Part shown: piece by piece, positions 23,905-33,185 of the stretch | Position numbering within the stretch: the first letter of the stretch is position 1 | How the letters are laid out: every line of letters starts with the position of its first letter | Assembly: GCF_001747095.1 (NCBI RefSeq) | Contig: NZ_MDGP01000001.1 | Location: 3,703,001 to 3,767,000 of the forward strand | Length of the DNA stretch: 64,000 bases | Reading direction: 5' to 3' | Source of the DNA: Roseivirga sp. 4D4 | GTDB taxonomy: Bacteria > Bacteroidota > Bacteroidia > Cytophagales > Cyclobacteriaceae | The notes under the pieces: model-generated | Databases searched by the model: none | Told to the model about the DNA's origin: nothing | Seen by the model: only the letters and a program-made list of their open reading frames with translations | Translations under genes and position numbers: made by a program

Positions 23905-26900
23905 AAATAGAATCCAAACTTCACTAAGGGCAAGAAGGCTTCTTCTGACTTTGCGAATAATATGTTCACAGCAAAAGTGCTGAAGGGCGTTAGGTAAATA
24001 CCCCCGCCATAACCATGGTGAAGGGTATCAGAGTCTTCACCATCTACCCATACGCGTCCTAAGTCGTTGAAAAGGATCAAACCAACTTTAGAAGGTAATA
24101 TGTAGTTATTCCATTCAAACAGATCCACTCTTAGATCCAGTTGATGTGAAAAACTGCTCTCTCCGGCAAAACGAAATCTTCTAAAACCTCTTAGCGTATT
24201 GAAGCCATCAAGTCTACTTGCTTGGAAAAACTCGAAGTCTCCAAAACTTCGTTGGTAATTCACTCTTGTGGCGATTGAAGTTCTGCTGAAAGCTCCCAGT
24301 GCCCAGCGGAAAGTCAAATCTGAGTTCCACTGTGTGCTATTATTCGAGTTATCGTTCAATCCCCCATTGTAGGTCACTTCTGTATTGAAGGTAATACCTC
24401 TTTTGGGGACAATCGCATTGTCCTTAGTGTCAAAGTGAAGCCCAATACTCCCCCCAGCATATTCTTTGACATCAAATAGCCCATTTGGATTGAGACCGTT
24501 ATTAACAAAGTCATTGATAAAACGATCCGGGCTTCTCTGAATGTCTATGCTTTGGTAACGGGCACCTAGGTTGATATGGGCCTTGTCTCCCAAATTGATG
24601 TTGATCGATGGGTTAACTACAAACTCTGTGAATCGGGTACGATAGAAAGTGAGGTCAATGTCATCGTCATAGATCGATTCATTACCTAAGCCAAAGAAGT
24701 TGTTTACAAAATTCGGGGCTTTGATACTTGCATCGAGCAGAAAGTCTGCCTTGCCAATGGCATCGGTAAATTCTCCGCTATACTCAAGATTGTATGAAGA
24801 AGTGGCCAAAGCATAATTGGCTGTGAAGCTTTGACTGGAAGCAAACGGTTCTTTTCTAAACCCATCTTTTCTGAACATGAACCCCGCTCCTAGAAACAAG
24901 CCGTCATCAGGGTTGAAGTTAAAGGATAGCAATGGCATCCGTACATCAAAGTCAAACTCTTCCATGTTATACCGGTTGATGGCCGGGTCTGAATCTGATC
25001 TTAAGTCTTTGGTCTCCTTGCCAGCTGTAAGCTGAGTGCCGGTTTGTGTATCATAGACTATCGTCTTCTTTTTTCCCTTGTTCACGGTGCTTTCATCAGT
25101 GATGATATCATCACCCTCTCCAGCAATTATTCGCACTAAAATGCCCTTATTGGTATTTCCTTTTACCTCAAATTCGTCTTCTCCACCGAAACCAAATAGT
25201 CTTATTTCATCCGTGACTGAGCTATTGAAAGTTCTTTGATACAGCACTTCATCTCTTTTCCCCTTTCTAGAGATTTTGTACATGGTCACTTTGGTATGCT
25301 CATCGTCAACTCGCTCCACAACAAAGTATTCTCGTTTATCGCTGCCTCGGACATCTACACCTTTGGAAATAAACTTGTAATAGTCGGCTGCCCATTCCGG
25401 GAATCTATCCCTTCTGTTTTTGAGCTTGCGAATGATTTCTTCCCCACGCAGATCATAGATTTCTTTCGGCCAGGACTTAATAGCCGATTCTATTACCTCA
25501 TCTGTCAGCGCTGCTTTCAATTCATTGGCCTGTTTTAGCCAATCTTCCAATGAGGGCTCGGTCATGAAGTAACGATCGAACCAACGGATTCGGTAAAAAC
25601 CGTAGGATGGTGTATAGCTAATGTTTTCTTCGAAACCTTTGAAAGCAGGTTGCGCCCATTTAGATGCTGCGAGCTTTTTAAAAGCACCTTCTCCTGCAAA
25701 AAATACCTGGTCACGGTCACGAGGAACAGGTTGATAGATGTTTTTATCGTCTTTCTTGTCATACTCAATCCATCGCCATTGATCGTCATGTCGATCCCAA
25801 TCACCAAGCCACATATCGAATAGTCGATTGCGAACCACAAAGTCTTCGTCCACCTTGTTGTCATTATCTTTTCTTAGCTTGATGTACAGGTCCGGGCTTG
25901 AAATAACATCATCTCCTGCACCGAACATCTCTTCTTTGACCTGTTTCTTATTGACTCGCTCTTCAAAAAGGGCCAGTGAGTTGGCTAATTCTCTGCGGTA
26001 TATCCCAAAACGTGGATCATCCGGTATAAAAACGATTTTAGGATTAGCATGGAAAATACCAGCCGCATCTGCCAATGCAGGAACGACTAATGGGGCATAG
26101 GGGTGAGATGCTGAAATACCATCCTGTACTACACTTTTGATAAATGTATTTCGCAGTTCCGGAGGTAAGGTCAAAGCAGGGTTTTTGTCCATGGATCGCA
26201 AGACATATTGCTTTCCATCTTCCGCTTCAAGCCTAAGAGAGGTTGTTTGGTGACCACCACCTTTTTTGAGAATACGCAATCCTCCCTTTTCTGTGGCAAT
26301 ATCAAAGATCGGGAACCTCATTTCCGTAGCCCATTCTTTTCGGTAGTTTTCCCCAAGCAGAGATTTGTGAAACTTCGATCTTCCTATATACTTCTTGCTA
26401 GCCGAAAATAGCGTATCCTGACCTGCAAAAGATATTCGGCTAAACCTTGCCATTAAGTCTTCCGGAGCAGGAGCAAAGGGTCTTTGAGAGATCACATCTG
26501 TGTATAGTTCTTTTACATTGCCTTGATCTGGAGTAAAGAAACTCAGTTTGGTCTGACCGTTAGCAAAGTAATCCAGACGCGCATAACCCATTGTATTGGA
26601 GGCAAACTGTGCATCGCCTTTTTGCTTTACGCGAGCATTGTTCTTAGCACCAGCACCACTTACAACAAAATGCATCCCTTCCTTTTCAATATGTTCAAGT
26701 GCATGCTCATGTCCCGCCACATGTACAATGTCAGGATGCTGAGACATTAATTGCACCATGCCATCTCTAAATCGCTTGTATTGTGGGTGTGGAGTATCTT
26801 GAATATTGCCAAACCACTTTCTGTATAGGGGGTAAATCGATCCAATAATGGGCAGCGGAATATATGAGATTGGTTTTGGGATACTTTTAGAGGCGGTTAA

Positions 26901-27581
26901 TGGGAAAATGTGGTCTTTGGCACTAAAGACTCCTCCGTGAATGCCATAGGTATACATAGGATGATGAGACGCTACTATTACTTTTTTGTGCGCATTCCTC
27001 AAGAGGGCATCCTGAAATAGAGCTGCCACATCTGTGAGATTGTTAACTCCACACGCCTCGGTGGGTTTCTTACCCTTGTGCAGAAACCACTGAGTGTCCA
27101 TTGTGATAAGTGTGATTTTGTCAGTGAGCTCCACCTCAAATGGACCTGGGCATCCGCCAGTCGGTAGCCAAACATCAGTACTGTCAAGTGCATTTTCAAC
27201 GTACTCTTCCTGTATGTTGAGCCATTCTAAACCGTAAGCCCTTCCTTGTGCCCAGTCATGATTTCCCGGGATGAATACTCTTCTTCCTTTAAAATCTCTG
27301 ACAGCCTCTATTTGTCCGTCAATTGCAATTTCAGCCTCACCTCTCAATGGATGTCCAACTGGTGGCAAACCTTTCGGGTAAATGTTATCTCCCAGATAGA
27401 TAACAGCGCCTTTATCTCCAATTTTAGCAAGCTCATCTTTCAACTTTGTGAGTACAGGATTCTCATAAGGTTCTCCTGCATCACCGACTAGAAATACAGA
27501 GTAAACAGGGTCTTGCTGGAAGGCATAAGAATTACCAACTATGCAGATAAGTATTAGGAAGGTGAGGAGATATCGGTTCAT
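23901..27581 (-). CDS. surface metallophosphoesterase with kinase-like middle domain and Omp85-type barrel
   Basis: 1226 residues, signal peptide 1-20. Residues 25-340 are a calcineurin-like phosphoesterase with all metal motifs: GDAG (33-36), GDNIY (64), GNHDW (106), SHHP (205) and GHEH (290). Residues about 430-800 are a separate domain with GGGHQTTSLRLEAEDGKQYV followed by LRSMDK, then FDMWLGDWDRHDDQWRW (590-604) and PRDRDQVFF (620-628); the DRH and later Asp pair recall the catalytic loop and metal site of atypical kinases such as CotH/FAM20 (inference). Residues about 870-1226 are a BamA/Omp85-like barrel (YAGGSIGLHFDTKDNAIVPK, FNDLGRVWVDGE) ending in Phe. The soluble part is probably periplasmic or exposed. 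The substrate is unknown. Confidence 0.85.
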   Translation of the reverse strand: MNRYLLTFLILICIVGNSYAFQQDPVYSVFLVGDAGEPYENPVLTKLKDELAKIGDKGAVIYLGDNIYPKGLPPVGHPLRGEAEIAIDGQIEAVRDFKGRRVFIPGNHDWAQGRAYGLEWLNIQEEYVENALDSTDVWLPTGGCPGPFEVELTDKITLITMDTQWFLHKGKKPTEACGVNNLTDVAALFQDALLRNAHKKVIVASHHPMYTYGIHGGVFSAKDHIFPLTASKSIPKPISYIPLPIIGSIYPLYRKWFGNIQDTPHPQYKRFRDGMVQLMSQHPDIVHVAGHEHALEHIEKEGMHFVVSGAGAKNNARVKQKGDAQFASNTMGYARLDYFANGQTKLSFFTPDQGNVKELYTDVISQRPFAPAPEDLMARFSRISFAGQDTLFSASKKYIGRSKFHKSLLGENYRKEWATEMRFPIFDIATEKGGLRILKKGGGHQTTSLRLEAEDGKQYVLRSMDKNPALTLPPELRNTFIKSVVQDGISASHPYAPLVVPALADAAGIFHANPKIVFIPDDPRFGIYRRELANSLALFEERVNKKQVKEEMFGAGDDVISSPDLYIKLRKDNDNKVDEDFVVRNRLFDMWLGDWDRHDDQWRWIEYDKKDDKNIYQPVPRDRDQVFFAGEGAFKKLAASKWAQPAFKGFEENISYTPSYGFYRIRWFDRYFMTEPSLEDWLKQANELKAALTDEVIESAIKSWPKEIYDLRGEEIIRKLKNRRDRFPEWAADYYKFISKGVDVRGSDKREYFVVERVDDEHTKVTMYKISRKGKRDEVLYQRTFNSSVTDEIRLFGFGGEDEFEVKGNTNKGILVRIIAGEGDDIITDESTVNKGKKKTIVYDTQTGTQLTAGKETKDLRSDSDPAINRYNMEEFDFDVRMPLLSFNFNPDDGLFLGAGFMFRKDGFRKEPFASSQSFTANYALATSSYNLEYSGEFTDAIGKADFLLDASIKAPNFVNNFFGLGNESIYDDDIDLTFYRTRFTEFVVNPSININLGDKAHINLGARYQSIDIQRSPDRFINDFVNNGLNPNGLFDVKEYAGGSIGLHFDTKDNAIVPKRGITFNTEVTYNGGLNDNSNNSTQWNSDLTFRWALGAFSRTSIATRVNYQRSFGDFEFFQASRLDGFNTLRGFRRFRFAGESSFSHQLDLRVDLFEWNNYILPSKVGLILFNDLGRVWVDGEDSDTLHHGYGGGIYLTPFSTFAVNILFAKSEEAFLPLVKFGFYF

Positions 27582-27697
27582 TTGTATTGAGGTAAGGATA
27601 TGCTTCTAAACTCGTATTTCAACAAAAAAATTCATTGAGCTTAATACTGAGTATTAATGAAGATAACAATTAGGCCTGATAGGCACGGTATAAATGC

Positions 27698-28528
27698 TTA
27701 ATTACTAACGAATTTTAAAATGGTGCCACCCTCGCCTTCCACCTCATTCGAAATAAACAAGTCGCCATTCGGCATGAAGGCAATGCCTTCAGGTTGAGGA
27801 AATAGGCTGCCTTTCAATTTTGTCAAGTGCTTGGGTTTTCCTTCAGCATCAAATACCAAGAGCGATCGCTGGACAAAAGAGAGCACATAGACTTCTCCAG
27901 TTGTGGGGTGAACAGCTACTGCAGAAGGTTTGAACTTAAATTTACTACCTACGACTCGTTTTAGCTCTTTGTCTTGGATGACATGGCGAGGAGTTTTTTG
28001 AAAACTTTCGGTAGGTAAATGGAAGCTATAAATCGCCTTTCCTTTGACGTCAACACCTTTTATATCCCCATCTTCCTTTAAGGCAATAAGCAGGTGATCG
28101 GTATGCGGATCATGTCCCAAACCTTCCACATTATTCCCAGAGTCAAATGGAGTTTTTATTTCTTCCACCACGCCCTCCATGTGTACGTTGAAACGGTAGA
28201 GTTTGCCATTACTTTTTATTGCATATATATAATCGCCAACACGCTCGATGCCCTCGAAATCGCCATCCCCATGAAACCTTACCCTATGCACCACTTTTCT
28301 AGATTCAAGGTCATACACGTACATTCTTCCTTGCTCATCATTAAGCATGGCCAGCTGATTATCTTCATAGAATGACAATGCTGAAACTTCCTCCAGATAC
28401 TCAGGAAGAATGTATATTTCATCAGGGTCCATCAAATCATAGGCAAAGACACTATCTGCCTGTGCAAAAGACTTGGAATAAATTGCTAACGAGAATAAAA
28501 TAAAGACGATCCTTAACGTTTCTTTCAT
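27698..28528 (-). CDS. SdiA-regulated-type beta-propeller protein, exported
   Basis: 276 residues with a signal peptide (MKETLRIVFILFSLAIYS to about residue 23). The rest has propeller blades typical of the SdiA-regulated family: EVSALSFYEDNQLAMLNDEQ, YVYDLESRKVVHRVRFHGDG, DFEGIERVGDYIYAIKSNGK, NNVEGLGHDPHTDHLLIALK, SAVAVHPTTGEVYVLSFVQR and EGIAFMPNGDLFISNEVEG. The family is periplasmic or lipoprotein-like in other bacteria and its biochemical role is unclear. It is 117 bp upstream of the phosphoesterase gene in the same direction, so co-transcription is possible. Confidence 0.8.
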   Translation of the reverse strand: MKETLRIVFILFSLAIYSKSFAQADSVFAYDLMDPDEIYILPEYLEEVSALSFYEDNQLAMLNDEQGRMYVYDLESRKVVHRVRFHGDGDFEGIERVGDYIYAIKSNGKLYRFNVHMEGVVEEIKTPFDSGNNVEGLGHDPHTDHLLIALKEDGDIKGVDVKGKAIYSFHLPTESFQKTPRHVIQDKELKRVVGSKFKFKPSAVAVHPTTGEVYVLSFVQRSLLVFDAEGKPKHLTKLKGSLFPQPEGIAFMPNGDLFISNEVEGEGGTILKFVSN

Positions 28529-28656
28529 GGCTTATGGAACAAAAATACGCATGTAATGATTCATAGTAAGTAGAATGATGTCGGTAATAACTAAATCGTT
28601 CATTGTATGTAATTTAAAATGAGCCCATTATATTTATAAGCTTTATATCCAATTCT

Positions 28657-29880
28657 GTGGCAGGCAATAATATTTTAGTAGAGATCGAAGAATACGCAAA
28701 AGGTATCTTGAAAAACGAGATTCCAAAAAAGTTTGTGTACCACGATGACTACCATACCGAACGTGTAGTCAAGGCTGCAGAAATGATCGGTCGCGAAAGT
28801 GGCCTCTCAGATGATGAAGTCGAAATGGTGACCATTGCGGCTTGGTTTCATGATACTGGATATAAACAGGGCTGTGCAAATCATGAGACTACGAGTTGTG
28901 AGATTGCAAAGGCTTATTTAGAGTCAAAATCATACCCAGCCGAACAGATTGCCACAATTGTTGGCTGCATTGAGGCAACAAAAATGCCTCAAAATCCAAA
29001 GAGTCTTATTGAGCAGGTTTTATGCGATGCAGACCTACATCACCTCGCGTGCAATGACTATCAAATGATGTCAGAAAAGATGCACAAAGAGGTAGAGATG
29101 ATGAAGGAGGAAACCATTGACACAGAGACCTGGAATGAGATGAACTTTGAATTCTTCAAGGATCATGAGTTTTTCACCCCTTATGCTAAGACAAAATTGC
29201 AGCCGATAAAAGACCAAAACCTAGCCTCGATAAAGAAAGCTCATAAAAAGGCTAAGAAGGATAAAAAATATGTAGAGCAACTGGAAGCCAAGATTCTAAA
29301 ACTTGAGGGAAAGGTTGCGCTTAAACCTGACAGGGGTGTTGAAACAATGTTCCGTACCACCTCCAAAAATCACCTGGAACTCAGTGCTATGGCAGACAAT
29401 AAGGCCAATATCATGATTTCGGTAAACACAATCATTTTGTCGGTGGTGGTGTCTGTTCTTATTAGAAAGCTTTACGAATACCCAAACCTTGTCGTGCCGA
29501 CCATCATGTTAGTAGTGGTTTGTTTGGCGGCCATTGTATTGGCGATTTTGGCGACTCGACCTAATGTGTCTTCGGGTGTCTTCACCGATGATGACGTCTT
29601 GGGCAGAAAAACTAACCTCCTTTTCTTCGGAAACTTTCACAAAATGCGACTGGATCGTTACGAGTGGGGTATGAAAGAAATGATGAAAGATGGCGAATAT
29701 CTCTATGGCAGTATGATCAAGGACATCTACTTCCTGGGTGTTGTGCTGGGCAAGAAGTATAAGCTGCTGAGGCTTTGCTATACCACATTTATGATCGGTT
29801 TTGTATTGTCCATCGTGGCTTTCGTAGTGGCGATGCTCATGTTTCCACCGCAGGAACAAACTGGCTTTTACACTTTTTAG
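28657..29880 (+). CDS. HD-domain phosphohydrolase fused to a PycTM (Pycsar effector-like) membrane domain
   Basis: 407 residues. An N-terminal HD domain keeps the metal set: His33 (DYHTERV), His65-Asp66 (WFHDTGY) and Asp124 (LCDADLHHL). A Lys-rich coiled linker (about 195-228) leads to a membrane domain: ADNKANIMISVNTIILSVVV, a second helix (IMLVVVCLAAIVLAILATRP) and a last helix near 370-395. This C-terminal part matches DUF5706/PycTM, the pore-type effector domain of the Pycsar cyclic-nucleotide defence system. HD enzymes often hydrolyse nucleotides, so the HD part may degrade or bind the signal that drives the membrane part (inference). No cyclase gene is nearby. The start is GTG. An ABC permease gene follows 35 bp later. 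Confidence 0.85.
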   Translation: MAGNNILVEIEEYAKGILKNEIPKKFVYHDDYHTERVVKAAEMIGRESGLSDDEVEMVTIAAWFHDTGYKQGCANHETTSCEIAKAYLESKSYPAEQIATIVGCIEATKMPQNPKSLIEQVLCDADLHHLACNDYQMMSEKMHKEVEMMKEETIDTETWNEMNFEFFKDHEFFTPYAKTKLQPIKDQNLASIKKAHKKAKKDKKYVEQLEAKILKLEGKVALKPDRGVETMFRTTSKNHLELSAMADNKANIMISVNTIILSVVVSVLIRKLYEYPNLVVPTIMLVVVCLAAIVLAILATRPNVSSGVFTDDDVLGRKTNLLFFGNFHKMRLDRYEWGMKEMMKDGEYLYGSMIKDIYFLGVVLGKKYKLLRLCYTTFMIGFVLSIVAFVVAMLMFPPQEQTGFYTF

Positions 29881-29915
29881 AAAAAGCTTAGCTTAGTTAG
29901 CCTAAGTCCAAGGCT

Positions 29916-32315
29916 ATGCTAAAGAATTACTTTTTAATCGTTCTCCGTACCATTCGAAAAAATCCTGGTTACGCAGGGGTCAATATTCTTGGCTTGACAC
30001 TGGGTATTACGGCCTTCTTGATGATCGTACTAGTGGTCAGGTATGAGCTGAGCTACGATAAATTTCATTCAGAAACAGAGAAGATCTTTCGGATCAATAA
30101 TGAGCTTCGATTATCAAGTGGTAACTACAAGTACCCAACCACCGCTTCTGCCTTTGGCCCAGCCCTATTGAATGAAATGCCTGAGGTCAATGCTTTTACA
30201 CGCCTTGGTGGAGCGGGTCAGCAAATTATCATTGAAGTCGAAACGGAGTTGTTCAAAGAAGAAGACCACTTCTTTGCCGATAGTACCTTCCTTGAGTTCT
30301 TCAATTTTCAATTATTAAGGGGTGACAGATCTGAGGTGCTTGATAATCCGAATACGGCTGTTTTTACCGAAACAGCAGCCATGAGATATTTCGGTACGCT
30401 GGATGTCATTGGTAAAGAATTCAAGGTAAAGGGGAACAACGAAATCAACTATGTGGTAACGGGTCTTTTGAAGGACGTTCCTCAGAACTCCCATATTCAA
30501 TTCCAGATTCTGCTATCCATAGAGACACTCAGAAGCCTGGGCAACGGCTTAAATAACTGGAACGGTCAGGGCTTCTACACTTTCATCAAGTTGACCGATC
30601 CGATTCACGCTTCAAAGGTGATGGCCACCATGCTCGACTTGAGGGATAAGAATGTGAATAAGGAGCAGCAAAATATTGTCAACCCCGATTTGACGGCTTT
30701 TGAAGACATCCATCTAAAGTCAAATCTGAGGAATGAAATTGTACCCAATGGCAGCATGGATGTAGTCTATATCTTTTCAGCCATTGCAGTTTTTGTATTG
30801 TTGATCGCAGGAATCAACTATATGAACCTGGCCACTGCACGATCGGCGCGAAGAGCCCAAGAGGTAGGTATTCGAAAAGTATTAGGAGCCTATAAAAAAC
30901 AATTAGTCAGTCAGTTCCTAAGCGAGTCGATCATGCTCACATTAATCGCAACGCTACTTTCGGTAGGAATAGTGGCCTTACTCTTGGGACCATTCGGAAC
31001 GTATATAAATAAGTCCTTGACCTTGGACATGCTCCTGGACTTAGAGGTGATAGGACTACTGGGTGGCGTCCTCTTAATCATTGGTTTTGGGTCGGGAATT
31101 TACCCTGCATTGTTTCTTTCGGCATTTAGGCCTGCTATTGTTTTAAAAGGGAAGCTCGTTCCGGGAATGGGAAGCTCGGGTTTCTTTAGAAAGGCCCTGG
31201 TTGTTTTTCAGTTTGTGATCTCCATTGTGATGATGATTGGTACCACTATGGTTTACAATCAGCTTAGCTTCATGAAAAATAAGTCTTTGGGTTTTCAGAA
31301 GGAGAACATTCTGGTGGTTTCAAACACGAATCAGGCGATCACTCCTCAGCTAAATACCTTTAAGAATGAGCTGGTGAGTCATCCCAATGTAGAGGCAGTC
31401 ACTGCCACGCTGAGCAAACCTGGAGGGCTCAGACCAATAATGTTCGTCAAGTCGGAAACAGTGATCGATGACGAAGGTGGGCTTAACCTGGCCGGAATTA
31501 ATATCGACTTCGACTACATGAGTACCATGGAAATTGAGATCGTGGATGGTAGAGACTTTGACTCGAATACACCGACTGACTCGACTGCCGCAATTATTGT
31601 TAACCGGCAGGCGGCACGTGAACTCAACTTAGAAGATCCTGTGGGTAAGATGATAGAAGTTCAAAACTTTCAAGGACAGTGGGAGCGTAAGCGAATTATT
31701 GGAATGATTGACAACATCAATTTCGAGCCACTGCAACGAAAAACAGAGTCCTGTTTTTATGCGAACTTTCTGCCCAATTATCAGCACTTGTTCATCAAGT
31801 TGGGAGATGTGGATGCCTCAGAAACGATACGACATGTAGAAGAACTTTGGGCCAAATTTGCTCCAGCTCAACCCTTCGAATACTCTTTTCTAGACGAAGA
31901 TCTGAATGCCCTATATAGTTCAGAAGAAGAGCTCAGTCAGATCATTATCTATTTTGCCTTCTTGGCGATCGGCATAGCCTGTCTTGGTTTATTCGGTTTG
32001 GCTTCCTTCTCCACTGAACAAAGAGTCAAAGAAATTGGTGTTAGAAAGGTTTTGGGGGCTTCATTGGGGCAAGTGCTGTTTTTGCTTTCCAAGGATTTTG
32101 CCACGCTGATTGTACTGGCAATCTTGATTGCTTCGCCAGCGGCTTATTATTTAACCAACTGGTGGCTGCAAAACTTTGCCTTTGCGGTTGACATCACAGT
32201 GACTACTTTTCTAGTGGCTGGTTTGGGGGCTTTGGTCATAGCTTTGCTCACCGTGAGTTACAAAACCTGTATGGCAGCGATATCTAATCCTGTGAAGGCT
32301 TTGAGGTCAGAATAA
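29916..32315 (+). CDS. ABC transporter permease of the FtsX/MacB type
   Basis: 799 residues, a two-half permease. Each half has a MacB-type periplasmic domain and an FtsX core: N-terminal helix PGYAGVNILGLTLGITAFLM, soluble region to about 280, then IFSAIAVFVLLIAGINYMNL and ATARSARRAQEVGIRKVLGA. The second half repeats this (VFQFVISIVMMIGTTMVYNQ, later LFGLASFSTEQRVKEIGVRK). The duplicated EVGIRK/EIGVRKVLGA motifs are diagnostic. This family, very common in Bacteroidetes, exports peptides or lipids, or transmits mechanical force, rather than importing solutes. A LolD-like ATPase lies 140 bp downstream and is the likely partner. The start is the ATG at 29916. Confidence 0.9.
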   Translation: MLKNYFLIVLRTIRKNPGYAGVNILGLTLGITAFLMIVLVVRYELSYDKFHSETEKIFRINNELRLSSGNYKYPTTASAFGPALLNEMPEVNAFTRLGGAGQQIIIEVETELFKEEDHFFADSTFLEFFNFQLLRGDRSEVLDNPNTAVFTETAAMRYFGTLDVIGKEFKVKGNNEINYVVTGLLKDVPQNSHIQFQILLSIETLRSLGNGLNNWNGQGFYTFIKLTDPIHASKVMATMLDLRDKNVNKEQQNIVNPDLTAFEDIHLKSNLRNEIVPNGSMDVVYIFSAIAVFVLLIAGINYMNLATARSARRAQEVGIRKVLGAYKKQLVSQFLSESIMLTLIATLLSVGIVALLLGPFGTYINKSLTLDMLLDLEVIGLLGGVLLIIGFGSGIYPALFLSAFRPAIVLKGKLVPGMGSSGFFRKALVVFQFVISIVMMIGTTMVYNQLSFMKNKSLGFQKENILVVSNTNQAITPQLNTFKNELVSHPNVEAVTATLSKPGGLRPIMFVKSETVIDDEGGLNLAGINIDFDYMSTMEIEIVDGRDFDSNTPTDSTAAIIVNRQAARELNLEDPVGKMIEVQNFQGQWERKRIIGMIDNINFEPLQRKTESCFYANFLPNYQHLFIKLGDVDASETIRHVEELWAKFAPAQPFEYSFLDEDLNALYSSEEELSQIIIYFAFLAIGIACLGLFGLASFSTEQRVKEIGVRKVLGASLGQVLFLLSKDFATLIVLAILIASPAAYYLTNWWLQNFAFAVDITVTTFLVAGLGALVIALLTVSYKTCMAAISNPVKALRSE

Positions 32316-32455
32316 GAGTGTCATAATCGAACAAGGGTGATCGAAAGTGTACATATTTCAAGTGGGTATTCTTCGCCTAAAGCCTAAAATCAATATATTC
32401 GCTATTGGCATATAAATTGGTAAATGCATTGAGGTCAAAACATTAATCAAGAGAA

Positions 32456-33130
32456 ATGATAAAACTACAAGACATTGATAAATACATCGATTCTAAATAT
32501 CAGAGAACCTTTATTCTTAAGGGGATCGATTTGGAAATCGAGCAGGGGGAATTCGTAACCATTATGGGCCCCAGTGGAGCAGGTAAGTCTACTTTGATGA
32601 ATATCATCGGTATGTTGGATGAACCTTCTCAAGGTGAGTACTACTTCTTCGATGAACCCATCCACAAAATGAAGGAACGTAAGCGTTCTGAACTCCATAA
32701 ACATCATATCGGCTTTGTATTTCAAGCCTATCACTTGATTGATGAATTGACGGTTTATGAAAACATAGAAACGCCTCTTTTGTATAAAGGTGTGAAGTCA
32801 TCAGAGAGAAAAAGTCTAGTGGCAGAAATGCTGGATCGTTTCCAAATGGTGGCGAAGAAAGACCTATTTCCAGAGCAGCTCTCCGGTGGTCAGCAGCAAT
32901 TAGTGGGTGTTGCAAGGGCGTTAATTGGTCAGCCTAAGCTATTACTTGCCGATGAACCGACAGGAAACTTACACTCTGATCAGGCTGAAGAAATCATGGA
33001 GCTTTTCCAAAAGTTAAATGAAGAGGGTATGACCATTATTCAGGTGACGCACTCTAAAGACAATGCGGCTTACGGAAAGCGTACCATCAACTTAGTAGAT
33101 GGTGGTCTTGATAGAGACGATAGGCACTAA
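32456..33130 (+). CDS. LolD/MacB-type ABC transporter ATP-binding protein
   Basis: 224 residues, the normal size. Walker A GPSGAGKST (about 39-47), Q-loop GFVFQAYHLI, signature LSGGQQQLVGVARAL, Walker B LLLADEPTGNL and the His switch QVTHSK are all present. In the signature Leu replaces the usual Arg after QQQ, which is outside the ATP-binding core and probably tolerated. It is the natural partner for the FtsX-type permease upstream, from which it is separated by a 140-bp gap that may hold its own promoter. A strong terminator follows. Confidence 0.93.
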   Translation: MIKLQDIDKYIDSKYQRTFILKGIDLEIEQGEFVTIMGPSGAGKSTLMNIIGMLDEPSQGEYYFFDEPIHKMKERKRSELHKHHIGFVFQAYHLIDELTVYENIETPLLYKGVKSSERKSLVAEMLDRFQMVAKKDLFPEQLSGGQQQLVGVARALIGQPKLLLADEPTGNLHSDQAEEIMELFQKLNEEGMTIIQVTHSKDNAAYGKRTINLVDGGLDRDDRH

Positions 33131-33153
33131 GATTTAGCACTGAAGAATATTTT

Positions 33154-33185
33154 AAAGCCACTCCAATGATGGGGTGGTTTTTTTT
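33154..33185 (+). terminator. intrinsic terminator after the LolD-like gene
   Basis: A stem of CCACTCC with GGGGTGG (33158-33164 and 33171-33177, one G-T pair), extended by AAG/TTT, with a 6-base loop and a run of eight Ts. The T-run overlaps the stop of the convergent crtW gene. Confidence 0.85.

Noticed and set aside
28603..28636. Possible promoter (ATTG, 23 bp, TATATTTA) before the HD-PycTM gene
   Set aside because: The spacer is long and the -7 match imperfect; not strong enough to list.
28657..33130. Reading the HD-PycTM gene and following ABC genes as a defence island
   Set aside because: The ABC permease and ATPase are common housekeeping families and no other defence gene, integrase or repeat is nearby.
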